This document shows positions 41,170 through 50,936 of a stretch of 64,000 bases of DNA, piece by piece. The stretch spans positions 322,996 to 386,995 of the forward strand of contig NZ_JAERRB010000002.1 in NCBI RefSeq assembly GCF_016735595.1, written 5' to 3'. A program made the position numbers and the translations under genes. Each line of letters begins with the position of its first letter. Position 1 is the first letter of the stretch. The notes beneath the pieces are model-generated. The model was not told where the DNA came from. It worked only from the letters and a program-made list of their open reading frames with translations, and did not search any database. The DNA is from Chryseolinea lacunae (GTDB taxonomy: Bacteria > Bacteroidota > Bacteroidia > Cytophagales > Cyclobacteriaceae).

Positions 41170-43188
41170 TTACCAAACCGTTATCCTTTCGTTCTCCGGC
41201 TTAAACATTTTGTCGCCTTGCTGCACATTGAAGGCTTTGTAGAACGGCGTGAAGTTCATGAGCGGACCGTTCACACGCCATTTGGCCGGTGAGTGTGGAT
41301 TGGTGTTCACATACATGCGCAAAAATTCGTCTCTTGTTTTCACGCGCCATATTCTTGCCACCGAAATGAAGAAACGTTGATCGGGTGTGAAGCCATCCAG
41401 TTTTGTGGTGTCTTTTCCTTGCTCTGTCAATTTAAAGGCATCGTAGGCAATGGCAACGCCGGCTATGTCTGCGGTGTTTTCGCCAACGGTTAATGCGCCT
41501 TTCACATGCACAGAGTCGAGCACCGTGAACGAATTGTATTGGTCAATTACCTGTTGCGTTTTTGCTTTGAATTTTTCGTAGTCACCTTTTGTCCACCAGT
41601 TTGTCACATTGCCCTGTTTGTCATACTGTGCTCCCTGGTCGTCGAACGAGTGTGTTATTTCGTGGCCGATCACCATGCCAATGCCGCCATAGTTGAGGGC
41701 ATCGTCGGCATACAAATCGAAGTAAGGCGATTGCAGAATTCCGGCGGGGAAAACAATTTCATTTAGCGGGGGATTGTTATAGGCGGTTACGGTTGGCGGT
41801 GTGGTGAGCCATTCCGTTCTGTCTACGGGTTGTCCTATTTTCGTGAGACTGTAGAGGTAGTCGTTTTTGTTGGCCGATAAATGATTCTCAAAATACGCGT
41901 CTCTCTTCACGTCCACATTGGAGTAGTCTCTCCATTTGTCGGGATAGCCGATTTTCTCGGTGAAGGCATACAGTTTTTCTTTCGCCTTTGCTTTGGTTGA
42001 ATCGCTCATCCAGTCCAGGTTGTTGATGCGTGCTTCAAAAGCTTTTTCAAGATTGTCTACCAGCACACCCATGCGTTTTTTGGCGTCTTCCGGAAAATAT
42101 TTCTTCACATACAGTTGTGCCAGCGCATGTCCCAGCGAGGCGTCAACAGCCTGGGTCATTTCTTCGCCACGTGTTTTTTTAACAGCCTGGCCGGTCAGCA
42201 CTTTTGTGTATTCGAACGACGCATCGGCAAAGGGTTGGCTCAGGAAGTTTGCATAGGTGGTGAGGGCGTTGGCTTTCAAGTAGAGTTTCCAGTCGTTGAT
42301 GGAAACCGATTTCAACATCTTGTTCAGGTTGTCATAATAGCCGGGCTGTCCCACGTTGATGGAATCGACCTTTACACCCAGGTCGTTTAACAACGCCGTC
42401 CATCCCAGGTTGGCGTGTTTCTTTGAAAGCGCGGCCACGGCCAGCTTGTTGTAGTTAGCCTTCACATCGCGGAGTTCGATATTGGTTCGGTGTGCGGCGG
42501 CCAATTGTTTTTCGATGCCATAGGCAACGGTTGTGTTTTTCTCAGCGGTAGCGGCGTCGGTCCCTGTCAATTCAAACAAAGTGGTGAGGTATTTTTTGTA
42601 AGCCTTTTGGATGGCAAGCGTCGAAGAGTCGGTCTTGAAATAATAGTCCCGTTCAGGCAAACCAATTCCGGTTTGGTAGAACTGTGCAATGTTCACCGTG
42701 CTGTGTTTGTCGTCGGGGCCAACATAAAAACCGATGATGGAACCCGTGCCCACTTTTTGTTCTTCGGCCACCAACTTCAACAACGAAGGCACATCGGTCA
42801 CGGCGTCAATGCGTGCGAGCGCAGGTTTGATGGGGTCATAGCCACGTTTGTTGATGGCGGTGGTGTCCATTCCGGAAGCATAAAAATCGCCCACCTTTTG
42901 TTCGATGCTGCCGGGCTGATTTTGACTTCCCGAAACGCTGTCGAGAATTGCCCGGAGACGAATACGCTGGGGAAAATTCAGAAATGAATAAGAGCCTACG
43001 CCTGTCTGGCTGGCCGGTATCCGGGCGGTGTCATACCAGATGCCGTTGGCATAGGTAAAAAAATCATCGCCCGGTTTTTTGGAAGTGTCAACTCCTGTGA
43101 TGACCACGCGCTTCGTGTCGGTGTCAGCAGCTTTCTTACAGGCTCCTGCCAGCAGCAGTGCGAGCGCGAAGTATACTAGTTTTTTCAT
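41170..43188 (-). CDS. pepO: M13 (neprilysin/PepO) family metallopeptidase, lipoprotein
   Basis: About 672 residues from ATG 43188 (MKKLVYFALALLLAGACKK), with lipobox LAGAC; an upstream in-frame ATG would put a non-signal leader in front. The zinc site is VIGHEITHSFDDQG (HExxH) and the third ligand Glu is in GENTADIAG. The M13 C-terminal end (…FKPENERITVW) closes with VW. The PepO-type N-terminal domain (FFTYANGIWYDTA) is complete. It should cleave short peptides in the periplasm. A single gene. Confidence 0.93.
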   Translation of the reverse strand: MKKLVYFALALLLAGACKKAADTDTKRVVITGVDTSKKPGDDFFTYANGIWYDTARIPASQTGVGSYSFLNFPQRIRLRAILDSVSGSQNQPGSIEQKVGDFYASGMDTTAINKRGYDPIKPALARIDAVTDVPSLLKLVAEEQKVGTGSIIGFYVGPDDKHSTVNIAQFYQTGIGLPERDYYFKTDSSTLAIQKAYKKYLTTLFELTGTDAATAEKNTTVAYGIEKQLAAAHRTNIELRDVKANYNKLAVAALSKKHANLGWTALLNDLGVKVDSINVGQPGYYDNLNKMLKSVSINDWKLYLKANALTTYANFLSQPFADASFEYTKVLTGQAVKKTRGEEMTQAVDASLGHALAQLYVKKYFPEDAKKRMGVLVDNLEKAFEARINNLDWMSDSTKAKAKEKLYAFTEKIGYPDKWRDYSNVDVKRDAYFENHLSANKNDYLYSLTKIGQPVDRTEWLTTPPTVTAYNNPPLNEIVFPAGILQSPYFDLYADDALNYGGIGMVIGHEITHSFDDQGAQYDKQGNVTNWWTKGDYEKFKAKTQQVIDQYNSFTVLDSVHVKGALTVGENTADIAGVAIAYDAFKLTEQGKDTTKLDGFTPDQRFFISVARIWRVKTRDEFLRMYVNTNPHSPAKWRVNGPLMNFTPFYKAFNVQQGDKMFKPENERITVW

Positions 43189-43417
43189 GGTTGGGTATTT
43201 AGTAAATATGGGTCCATGCGCACACCTGCGCATGGATTTCGAAATTAAAAAAAATGGGTCAATCTCAAGCGGTGTAGAGTGGTTGAGCGGTAAAAAACAG
43301 GGGCTGGAGATGGGTAGAGAAGACCTTTCGTTAGGGTTGATCGATCCGCACAGCAGGGATATGAACGATTTCCCTCAACCCAACTCGGCCCACTTTGAAC
43401 GTTGTTGATTTTTGTAT

Positions 43418-43739
43418 TCAGCAAAACGAAAGAGTACTGCCTTTGACTGATGCCATAATGTCTGTGTTAGCGTTTGGGTTGAATAAATTTACGTGATGTG
43501 GTTGTGACTGTTGCCAAGTAGACCGAAATGACATTGGATCAATGATTACGTTTTCATAGGCGATTCTCATCTCGAAAACACAGATAGCAAAGTTTGCTAA
43601 CCCCACACCCATACCTGGTCCGGGTAGGTAATAGATTTGGTTCTATCGGCATAGCAAGTGCACAGGATAAAGTTGCTTTCATAGCCAGATATGGATCGAT
43701 TGCAGTTTGCAATGCTACCAGAGCAAGTTTAAGCCACAC
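43418..43739 (-). pseudogene. Frameshifted remnant of an unidentified gene
   Basis: Two overlapping minus-strand frames read as one protein when joined: from 43739, VWLKLALVALQTAIDPYLAM…ALAMPIEPNLLP, and, after a one-base shift near 43620-43635, GPGMGVGLANFAICVFEMRI…SFRSTWQQSQPHHVNLFNP to the stop at 43418. The join is natural in composition and both parts are unlike random sequence. There is no start codon with a good context, and an in-frame stop lies just upstream. I do not recognise the family. Confidence 0.5.
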
Positions 43740-43999
43740 GGGGCTTACCCTCGCTGTATGAGGATTTCAACGAATTGATTGTAGTTATTATTTGGCCGAT
43801 AAGGATCATTCCCCTCACGTGATGAAGGTCATTGTTGTTGCGCAGGTCAGGCTGCTACATTTCTAAAGTTGGCGGGTAGTGCATAGGGATATATAGAATC
43901 CTAGCCGGACAGCCGTGGTCGGTGAATAAATATGTTGGGCTGAACGTGAGTACAGGGACAATAAGTACCATCCTAAATAAATCCAAACTTCTAACAAAA
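43740..43999. other. Intergenic, 5' region of the Kelch gene
   Basis: About 260 bases. An in-frame start at 43922 precedes the chosen Kelch-gene start. No hairpin or clear promoter seen. Confidence 0.35.
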
Positions 44000-45949
44000 A
44001 TGAAAACGAAAATTCACCTGATTCTTCTGGTCCTGACGGTGGGTGTCAGAAGTGTGTGGTCCCAGGATTCCTGGACATCGAAAACTGCGTTTGCCGGCGG
44101 TGTGCGATATGGCGCTGTCGGGATTTGTATTGGTGATAAGTGCTACGCTGGGTTAGGCAACGACGACGCGGGGAATCACTACAATGATTTTTGGGAGTTT
44201 GATGCCATCAACAACACATGGACCCGGAAGGCAGATTTTCCCGGGGGGGCGAGAACCACTGCGGCAGGGTTCGCCATTGGAAACAAGGGTTACATCGGCA
44301 CGGGCTCTTATACACCTGGCGACATTAACTGGACCTGGTATAACGACCTTTGGGAGTATGACCCCGCGAGCGACACATGGACGCAGAAGGCAAGCTTTGG
44401 AGAGCGAGGCCGCGGGCTTGCCGTAGGATTTAGCATCGGGGGCAAGGGGTATATGGGAACAGGAACCTACCGGTTCAATAGATTTGTGGACGCCGTGTAT
44501 CTCGATGATTTTTGGGAGTACGACCCGGCAACCGATCATTGGACGCAAAAGAAATCAATACCGACGGAAGGAAGGACGGGTGCTATTGGTATGGCCATTG
44601 GAGATAAAGCCTACGTGGGATTGGGTTTCTTCTATTATGACACGCGCAAGGATGACCTATGGGAATATGATCCAACGACAGATGCCTGGACGCAAAAGGC
44701 GAGCTTTGGCGGCGGCCCATGTGTTAATGCCTCGGCCTTTAGCATAAACGACCGCGGCTACGTGGGAAATGGTTTTAACTATGGCTACCTGACCGAATTC
44801 TGGGAGTATTTTCCGGGGGCTGACCTTTGGACAAAAAAAACTGACTTCCCCGGTGTGGTGCGCGAATCGGCAACAACGTTCAGTACCGCCACCAAAGGCT
44901 ACATCTTTACGGGAGGTAACAACACCGGGAGTTTAAATGATGTATGGGAGTATACACCATGTGGTGATCCGGTTCTCTTCTCGCCGCAGCAGTTGTTTTG
45001 CTACAGTCCGACGAATCGCTATGGTGTGATTCCGCTGGTGGTGTATGATCCCTGCGGCACGCCGCAAGTATCGTACACTATCTCCGGACCCACCACGCGC
45101 TCGGGCACGGGCATAGATGCCAGCGGATTTTTTAATCCGGGCATCAACAAGATTACCTGGCGAGTGATTTCCGCGACGGGAAAGGTGGTCACGCTGGAAA
45201 CCACTATCGTAGTTCAGGCAAAAATGACAGTGCGTATTCCCGATAGCTATGCTGTTCAGCGGGGAGGGATGCCCAACACGTTGTATGTGGGATATGGGCC
45301 TTCCTCGCTCACCCTCACGGCGAAAGTAACAGGAGGAGAGCCCTACGCCGGAAATACGTTTCTCTATACATGGTCGACGGGGGAACATACGAAGTCGATT
45401 ACCGTGAATCCCACTGTGGCCGGAACCTATTCGTATTCCGTCGTGGTGCGTGATATGATCGGATGTGAGAAGACAGACAGCCTATCCGTTAGGGTAGTTG
45501 ATGTGCGGTGTGGTAGCCGTCTGCAAAAAATTGAAGTATGTCTGGATTCGCACCGTCGCCATGGCAAGTCGGTTTGTGTGGATGGCCATGCGGTGGCAAG
45601 TTTGCTGCGTCATGGGGCTATGTTAGATAACTGTTCGTGCCGGGTGGATGGTGAGGAGCATCATGCAGACGCCATTGCTGCGCGAGACGAGGACGAGGAA
45701 GATATCTATGTGTATCCGAATCCAAGCGGAGGCTCGTTCGTTCTTCAGTGGATCAATTGGGGCGCTACACCCGTTAGAATTCAGATCGTGGACCGCTACG
45801 GTAATGAAGCGTTGTCGCAACAGGTCAACACTCTTGACGATGTTCAGCGGGTGCCTATTGAAATGCCCGCGTCTGCTAATGGGGTGTACGTTATTAAGAT
45901 TGTGAGTGATACAGGCATAAAAACGAAGAAGATTATAATACAGAAATAA
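44000..45949 (+). CDS. Kelch-repeat secreted protein with Por-type T9SS sorting domain
   Basis: About 649 residues from ATG 44000; the signal peptide ends near RSVWSQD. Six Kelch repeats fill residues 20-320, each with the W.RK..F..G and GDKAYVG.G….NDFWEYDP.T..W pattern. Next come one or two Ig-like beta regions, a Cys-containing segment with LHRRH-like sequence (CLDSHRRHGKSVCVDGHAV) and a C-terminal type A sorting domain (IYVYPNPSGGSFVLQW…RIQIVDRYGNE, ending KTKKIIIQK). It is likely exported by the type IX system and anchored or released outside. A terminator follows. Confidence 0.9.
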   Translation: MKTKIHLILLVLTVGVRSVWSQDSWTSKTAFAGGVRYGAVGICIGDKCYAGLGNDDAGNHYNDFWEFDAINNTWTRKADFPGGARTTAAGFAIGNKGYIGTGSYTPGDINWTWYNDLWEYDPASDTWTQKASFGERGRGLAVGFSIGGKGYMGTGTYRFNRFVDAVYLDDFWEYDPATDHWTQKKSIPTEGRTGAIGMAIGDKAYVGLGFFYYDTRKDDLWEYDPTTDAWTQKASFGGGPCVNASAFSINDRGYVGNGFNYGYLTEFWEYFPGADLWTKKTDFPGVVRESATTFSTATKGYIFTGGNNTGSLNDVWEYTPCGDPVLFSPQQLFCYSPTNRYGVIPLVVYDPCGTPQVSYTISGPTTRSGTGIDASGFFNPGINKITWRVISATGKVVTLETTIVVQAKMTVRIPDSYAVQRGGMPNTLYVGYGPSSLTLTAKVTGGEPYAGNTFLYTWSTGEHTKSITVNPTVAGTYSYSVVVRDMIGCEKTDSLSVRVVDVRCGSRLQKIEVCLDSHRRHGKSVCVDGHAVASLLRHGAMLDNCSCRVDGEEHHADAIAARDEDEEDIYVYPNPSGGSFVLQWINWGATPVRIQIVDRYGNEALSQQVNTLDDVQRVPIEMPASANGVYVIKIVSDTGIKTKKIIIQK

Positions 45950-45960
45950 TAGAAATGGGG

Positions 45961-46001
45961 AAACAAGGAATCGCTGCGCCGACCGTAGCCATTCCTTGTT
46001 T
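45961..46001 (+). terminator. Intrinsic terminator after Kelch gene
   Basis: AAACAAGGAAT (45961-45971) pairs with ATTCCTTGTTT (45991-46001), followed by TGTTGTTTC. Confidence 0.75.
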
Positions 46002-46179
46002 TGTTGTTTCCATCGAACCAATACAATCCCTACGCTTGAGCAGCAGGCCGATTTCCACACCCGAAAAAGGTGTTTCATATCAAACATCTGACGACTTGCT
46101 GAGCAATATCATTTCCTTCCCGATAAAAAACAGGCACCTTTCGTGTGTTAGCTATTTCTCAACATAAACACTATACTGT

Positions 46180-46701
46180 ATGAAAACCTCAACCATTATT
46201 CGGACAAACCTCGTTATCGGGGTGTTGATGATGACAAGCAACGTTTACCTGTTGGCACAGGAAACCCTTCCTGAAATTACGGTCACAGAAGCAAGGTACA
46301 AATATCTCAACGCGGTGAACCCGGAAGACGCGGCCCAGCCGGTGAATATGCTTGAGCACTATGCGGCAGCCTATGATCTGAAGGGCGCCGAATTCTATGA
46401 AGATGAGTATGACAATTATATCGTGAGCTTCTTCATTCCAAACGGGAAAATCCTGGCGTTCTATGATAAAGATGGTAAACTGCTGCGTACTGCCGAACGA
46501 TTTAAAAACACAGCCGTGCCGCTCCAAATCAGCAAAGCCGTGGCTAAAAAATTCCCCAATTGGACAATTTCGCGCGACGTGTATGTTGTGACGTATCATG
46601 CGAATAGCGGCTCTGCCAATAAGCAGATTTATAAGCTCATGCTTGAAAACAGTGGAAAGCGAATGCGCGTGAAACTTAACAGCGAGGCGGAATTTCTATA
46701 G
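46180..46701 (+). CDS. Exported PepSY-like hypothetical protein
   Basis: A 173-residue protein with a signal peptide (LVIGVLMMTSNVYLLAQE). The mature part has the pattern of small periplasmic PepSY-like/DUF2874-like proteins: YEDEYDNYIVSFFIPNGKILAFYDKDGKLLRTAERF in pieces, followed by VPLQISKAVAKKFPNWTI, then a tyrosine strand (DVYVVTYHA) and K.YKLMLEN. These small domains bind or inhibit partners in the envelope; the function is unknown. An FNR-type near match (TGAGCAATATCA, 46100-46111) lies upstream. Confidence 0.6.
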   Translation: MKTSTIIRTNLVIGVLMMTSNVYLLAQETLPEITVTEARYKYLNAVNPEDAAQPVNMLEHYAAAYDLKGAEFYEDEYDNYIVSFFIPNGKILAFYDKDGKLLRTAERFKNTAVPLQISKAVAKKFPNWTISRDVYVVTYHANSGSANKQIYKLMLENSGKRMRVKLNSEAEFL

Positions 46702-46841
46702 ACCTATTTCCGTTGTTGTTAACGGGCTGCTGGAATATGAAACTCCGTCTATCAGGTGGCGGCCTGTGCACTTCATATTTCAGCAGTTTTGTTTTTGCCC
46801 GTTCGCAATTTTTTCTCAGGGCATATTGTGCTTCTTGGTGC
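46702..46841. other. Intergenic, nothing recognised before FNR-type site
   Basis: Together with 46854-47080 this is a gap of about 380 bases. A 34-codon ORF (46864-46968) begins just behind the FNR-type site but has no recognisable features. No hairpin seen. Confidence 0.35.
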
Positions 46842-46853
46842 TGATAAAGATCA
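46842..46853. promoter_or_regulatory. FNR-type palindrome TGAT-AAAG-ATCA
   Basis: A perfect match to the TGAT-N4-ATCA core of FNR boxes. It lies 228 nt before the nitroreductase pseudogene. Confidence 0.6.
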
Positions 46854-47080
46854 TAGACATCGAATGATTAAATTCCTTTCAATTTCTTTCTTGTCGGCGC
46901 TTCGTGAACGGGTGTCAAAGGTTCCGGAAGAAAGCGGTTATGAACTTGGTCGGAGGCAGGTATTTTGAAGTGATGATATCGGTTATTGATCCCGTGACGC
47001 CGTGTGGCTAACTTTAATCGGCTGCGATGGCTTTGAAGCGAGAACGTGGACCATGCTGAAGCAACGGCCTATGTAAGGCA

Positions 47081-47610
47081 ATGCAAGACGTAGTGACGAT
47101 AATTTACGAGCGCCGGGCAGTGCGGAAATATGATGACCGGGCAGTGGAGCGTCGGGTAATTGACGAACTCATTGATGCCAGCCGTATGGCACCTTCGGAC
47201 ATGAATCTACAACCTTGGAAGTTCTATGTGTTGGCCGAGCATGATTTGATCAATGCAATGGATGCGCAGATCCGACTCGTGGCAAATGATATTTACACGA
47301 TGCCAAACATGACCGCGTTTCTGTAGTGATCCTCATAGCGGCTCCAAAGGAGAATGAATGGGCCGCATTGGATATTGGTATGTGCGCGCAAAATATTATG
47401 CTATCGGCAAGTGCTGCGGGGCTTTGTACCTGCCCGGTTGGTCTGGGGAAATTTATAGAACGAACCAACCTCTATTCGCTGCTTGACATTGCCGACGCAG
47501 ACCAGGTGTTGATCGGTATTGCACTAGGCTACGGCGCTGAAAAACCGAAGGTGCCAGAACGAAAAAAGGAAAATGTGTTTTATGTGCGGCATGGCGTTCG
47601 CGGCCGTTGA
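47081..47610 (+). pseudogene. Nitroreductase family protein, inactivated by internal deletion
   Basis: The first part (47081-47326) reads MQDVVTIIYERRAVRKYDDR…PSDMNLQPWKFYVLAEH, the FMN-binding N-terminal half of a nitroreductase. It stops with TAG at 47324. The second part continues in another frame from 47326: VILIAAPKENEWAALDIGMC, LGKFIERTNLYS, IGIALGYGAEKPKVPERKK. Between them about 15-20 residues of the family are missing (the region ending in a GAP.V strand). A deletion of a few dozen bases broke the frame. Both halves are otherwise well preserved, so the loss is recent. Confidence 0.82.
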
Positions 47611-47895
47611 TGTCTGAAGGCGAAATTTTACGTCACCCGCGCGACTTTTGGTTAACGCTTTTGATATTCTCTACGAACGTTTCCAACTGTTGGAGAGGGG
47701 CGTGAAGACCAGAAAAAAGATGGAGGTTCAAAAGGCGATGACACATGGCAGCCCTTGGCGGGTGCCCTGTGTTTTCACAGAGTAGGGTTGAACGCAATAC
47801 GGAACCATCCGACAATGTGTCGTGAGGCGTTGCCCGCGTGGCGATTTGCGTGGCCAGCCACTGCAGTGTGGTGTAAGTAGTGTGGCCGATGCCCT
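47611..47895. other. Intergenic, nothing supportable
   Basis: About 285 bases. A minus-strand frame is open across most of it without a start codon or known motif. Nothing else seen. Confidence 0.35.
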
Positions 47896-48195
47896 TCAGG
47901 ATTCATAAGCTTTAATACGGTTGGTTAGCCTGGTGATTTGGTCTTGCATATCGTCCATCCGGTCCAGCAAATGGATGATGGTCTCGATGCCTTCCAGATT
48001 AATATCAAGGTCAAAATGAAAGCGAACTATTTTCTCCAGCCGATTCAATTCCGATAGCGGTAGATAGATGTCATCCTCGATTTTCTCGGTAACAATGATG
48101 CCGCTGTTGGAAAGCGAATGGATGAACGACACCGCTATGTTGTGGTGAGCGCAAAATAGACGTGCCGAAATTTTGTCTTCGCGTTCCATAATCAT
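47896..48195 (-). CDS. cbpM: Chaperone modulator CbpM
   Basis: A 99-residue MerR-like/CbpM protein: [51 protein letters not shown] and a C-terminal coiled-coil ([18 protein letters not shown]). In E. coli CbpM binds the J-domain of CbpA and inhibits it. It overlaps the preceding cbpA gene by 4 nt (ATGA at 48192-48195), and the pair is the usual operon. Confidence 0.88.
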   Translation of the reverse strand: MIMEREDKISARLFCAHHNIAVSFIHSLSNSGIIVTEKIEDDIYLPLSELNRLEKIVRFHFDLDINLEGIETIIHLLDRMDDMQDQITRLTNRIKAYES

Positions 48196-49067
48196 TTGGT
48201 TAGTTGTGCTAATTCAGTAAACAAAGCTTTTTGTTTTTCGCTTAGGCGGGTGGGAAGCCTCACGTCGAAGGTTACATACAAATCGCCTGTTTGGTTTTCC
48301 TGTTTGTAGACCGGAAAACCCTTTCCTTTTAAGCGAACCCTGGTGCCCGGTTGAGTTTCGGGATTGATTTTCATTTTCACTTTGCCGCTCAGCGTGTCTA
48401 TGGTGGTTTCGCCACCGAGCAAGGCCGTATACAAGTCAATGGTAGTCGACGTGAAAAGGTCGTTTCCAATCCGTTTGAAGTGGGGGTGGTCGGAAATCTG
48501 AAAGGTGATATACAAGTCTCCGGAAGGGCCGCCATTTGCTCCCGGTGTGCCGTAGCCTTTCAATTTGATGGTCTGACCATTTTCAACACCGGCGGGAATG
48601 GTGATGCGGATATTTTTCCCGTTCACCGAAAGGGTTTGCTGATGTGTTTGCGCGGCATCGGCAAGTTCGAGGTGAAGTTCTGCTTGGATGTCCTGTCCCC
48701 TGAACTTTGCCTGGCTGCGTCCTGCCTGTCGGCCAAACATCGATTCGAAGAAGCTCGAGAAGTCGCCTTCGCCGGCGAAGTCCTGATCCGAGAAGGTTTC
48801 ACGTCGGCTGTTGTGTTGTTGCCGTTGTTGGAACTCGGGGGCATGCTGCCAGTCTTTGCCATGTTGATCGTATTTCTTGCGCTTTTCAGGGTCGCTCAAC
48901 ACTTCATTGGCTTCATTTATTTGCTGAAATTTTTTGTGTGCGTCCTTGTCGTTCGGATTTAAATCCGGATGAAGTTTCCGGGCCAGTTTGCGATAGGCTT
49001 TTTTAACCTCATCGGCAGAGGCGTTTCTGTCGATGCCCAGTACGTTGTAGTAGTCAATAAATTCCAT
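48192..49067 (-). CDS. cbpA: DnaJ-type co-chaperone CbpA
   Basis: About 291 residues from ATG 49067 ([13 protein letters not shown]). A J-domain with the HPD motif ([10 protein letters not shown]), a Gln/Phe/Gly-rich linker with [12 protein letters not shown], and two C-terminal substrate-binding beta domains ([36 protein letters not shown]). No zinc-finger domain, as is normal for CbpA. It helps DnaK and, in E. coli, binds curved DNA. Translated together with cbpM. Confidence 0.92.
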   Translation of the reverse strand: MEFIDYYNVLGIDRNASADEVKKAYRKLARKLHPDLNPNDKDAHKKFQQINEANEVLSDPEKRKKYDQHGKDWQHAPEFQQRQQHNSRRETFSDQDFAGEGDFSSFFESMFGRQAGRSQAKFRGQDIQAELHLELADAAQTHQQTLSVNGKNIRITIPAGVENGQTIKLKGYGTPGANGGPSGDLYITFQISDHPHFKRIGNDLFTSTTIDLYTALLGGETTIDTLSGKVKMKINPETQPGTRVRLKGKGFPVYKQENQTGDLYVTFDVRLPTRLSEKQKALFTELAQLTK

Positions 49068-49256
49068 GGACAAAGCGTGGTTTGAATATCTTAGCTGCGG
49101 TTCTGCTGGCTGCTGCCTGAAGATAAAAAATATTCCGGACGCTGGAAAAATGCATTAGGTGGATTTCTAACGGGTAACCGGCAGCGCGCACGGAACTGTT
49201 GAATACTCACTCCGCGTGGGCGAGGATCGTGTTGATAGCCACAGAAGAGTCCCACA

Positions 49257-49412
49257 TTAATCCGCGGGGTAGGCAAGTCGGAAGTATATGTAGGTTATCG
49301 TCGCCAGTATCAGCGCAACCAGAAATGTGATGGTCAGGGTCAGCACAAAATAGCGCAAGTGAGGTCCCCGCACATGCTGTTGGCGAAAATCCTCGATAGG
49401 TTGAAGTTTCAT
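49257..49412 (-). CDS. Small single-pass membrane protein
   Basis: A 51-residue ORF. N-terminal polar part MKLQPIEDFRQQHVRGPHLR, then a hydrophobic helix (VLTLTITFLVALILATITYIY) and a short end. It lies upstream of cbpA on the same strand (190 nt) and downstream of the FNR-type site at 49572. The charge bias before the helix (His/Arg on the inside) supports real coding. Confidence 0.5.
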   Translation of the reverse strand: MKLQPIEDFRQQHVRGPHLRYFVLTLTITFLVALILATITYIYFRLAYPAD

Positions 49413-49797
49413 ATTACGGTGGTGCTTGATATTTACCCTAAGGTACCGTGGTGTGATGGTGTTGAAAACGATGGCTGTTGGTGTTGGCGATGAGAGAAAT
49501 CATCGGGGCCTGAGACTACAGGAGAGTTGATAGGCCAGGGACACGGCGTGTTCTTTTTTGCACTCGATTTCTGATTAAAATCACTTTGACCACTGACGAT
49601 ACTCATCGGGCAGATCCTGCGGTGACATTAATTTAGCATGCCTATCAGGCAGATCTTTTGCAGACTACAACCTCATATTGGTTTTACGCGCATTCCGTTT
49701 TTATGCAGGGAACTACTTTTGAGCGATGTGTTTGTGCGTGCATAAGGATGCCTCATCTGGATGTTAGGTCGTGTTAGTCTGTTAAACTACCTATGCT
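49413..49797. other. Shared upstream region of the CbpA side and the receiver-CRP gene
   Basis: About 385 bases without gene. Contains CGATGAGAGAAATCATCG (6-bp arms) near 49490-49507, a one-mismatch FNR-type core, and the perfect FNR-type site at 49572-49583. Confidence 0.5.
49572..49583. promoter_or_regulatory. FNR-type palindrome TGAT-TAAA-ATCA
   Basis: Perfect TGAT-N4-ATCA core, between the divergent small membrane protein/cbpA side and the receiver-CRP regulator gene (215 nt upstream of it). Suggests autoregulation, control of the chaperone side, or both. Confidence 0.65.
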
Positions 49798-50856
49798 ATG
49801 AGCTACCGTATTTTGCTTATTGAAGACAATCCGGAAATGGCTGAAAACATTTCCAGCATTCTCCACCTGGCGCGGTATGATGTTACCCATGCGCCGAATG
49901 GGAAGATTGGCGTTGATCTTGCACAGCGGACTCAACCCGATTTGATATTGTGCGATATCATGATGCCCGAACTGGATGGGTATGGAGTGTTGCATATTTT
50001 GAACAAAGACGCTGATACGGCCAGCATCCCGTTTATTTTTTTGACGGCCAAGGCTGATAAATCAGATTTTCGTGCAGGCATGAATCTGGGCGCCGACGAC
50101 TACATCACCAAACCTTTCGATGGGCATGATTTGTTGAAAGTTGTTGAAACAAGGCTGAAGAAGAGTGAATTCCTGAAGACGTCGCTTGGCAACACTGCTG
50201 GCGACGTAAGCGCCTTCTTCAACAAGGCCCGTGAATTAAAAGATTTTCAAAAGTTGTCTGAGAACCGGCCCGTGAGGTCGTTCAAACGCAAAGACCTGAT
50301 CTTTATGGAGGGGCAAAGCCCCAACGATCTCTATTTTATTGAGAAGGGAAAGGTGAAGACCTATAAGGTCAACTGCAACGGCAAGGAATTAATTACCGGC
50401 ATCCATGGCGAAGGAGAATTTCTCGGATTTGTGCCCCTCCTGGAAGACAAGGTCTACAATGAGAATGCCGAGGTGCTGGAGGAAGCACGGCTTACGATCA
50501 TTCCAAAAAGTGATTTCATTACGCTGATCTATTCGAGTAAGGACGTGGCCCGGAAGTTCATCAAAATGCTTTCCAATAACCTTGAGGAGATGGAAGACCG
50601 TTTGCTCGAGGTTGCCTATCAATCTGTTCGGCAGCGCGTGGCCAGCGCATTGTTGAAAATCAATTCCAGGTTTGCCGAAGAAAATAAGCCCACCCTTATC
50701 ACGATTGCGCGGAGAGACATTTCCAATATCGTAGGTACGGCAACGGAATCGCTTAATCGGACTTTAGCGGATTTTAAAGATGAGGGACTGATCGATATTT
50801 ATGGAGAAGGCATAAAGGTGTTAAATTATTCCAAGCTGGAGAAGTTGTCGCACTGA
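49798..50856 (+). CDS. Hybrid regulator: receiver domain fused to CRP/FNR-type cNMP and HTH domains
   Basis: A 352-residue protein. Residues 1-125 are a receiver: IEDNPEM acidic pair, phospho-acceptor Asp in LILCDIMMPELDG, Thr in FLTAKA, Lys in YITKPFD. Residues about 140-270 are a cyclic-nucleotide-binding fold (DLIFMEGQSPNDLYFIEKGKVK). Residues about 280-345 are a Crp-type winged helix with recognition helix TESLNRTL, whose Glu and Arg correspond to the two conserved base-contacting residues of the CRP/FNR family. There are no FNR-type iron-sulfur cysteines. The hybrid is common in Bacteroidota; the cognate kinase is not in the window. Convergent with the exporter operon. Confidence 0.9.
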   Translation: MSYRILLIEDNPEMAENISSILHLARYDVTHAPNGKIGVDLAQRTQPDLILCDIMMPELDGYGVLHILNKDADTASIPFIFLTAKADKSDFRAGMNLGADDYITKPFDGHDLLKVVETRLKKSEFLKTSLGNTAGDVSAFFNKARELKDFQKLSENRPVRSFKRKDLIFMEGQSPNDLYFIEKGKVKTYKVNCNGKELITGIHGEGEFLGFVPLLEDKVYNENAEVLEEARLTIIPKSDFITLIYSSKDVARKFIKMLSNNLEEMEDRLLEVAYQSVRQRVASALLKINSRFAEENKPTLITIARRDISNIVGTATESLNRTLADFKDEGLIDIYGEGIKVLNYSKLEKLSH

Positions 50857-50936
50857 AACCATGCGATGGTTCTAACGGCTTTGCATGGGTGGTGATGCTC
50901 TTGTGTGACAGGCAGGCTTGCAACTTGGGTGTGTGT

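Noticed and set aside
46864-46968. 34-codon ORF directly after an FNR-type site
   Set aside because: Too short and featureless; the start lies only 10 nt behind the site, which would leave no room for a promoter.
47633-47815. 60-codon minus-strand ORF after the cbpM gene
   Set aside because: The open frame continues upstream without a start codon and I see no family pattern; kept as intergenic.
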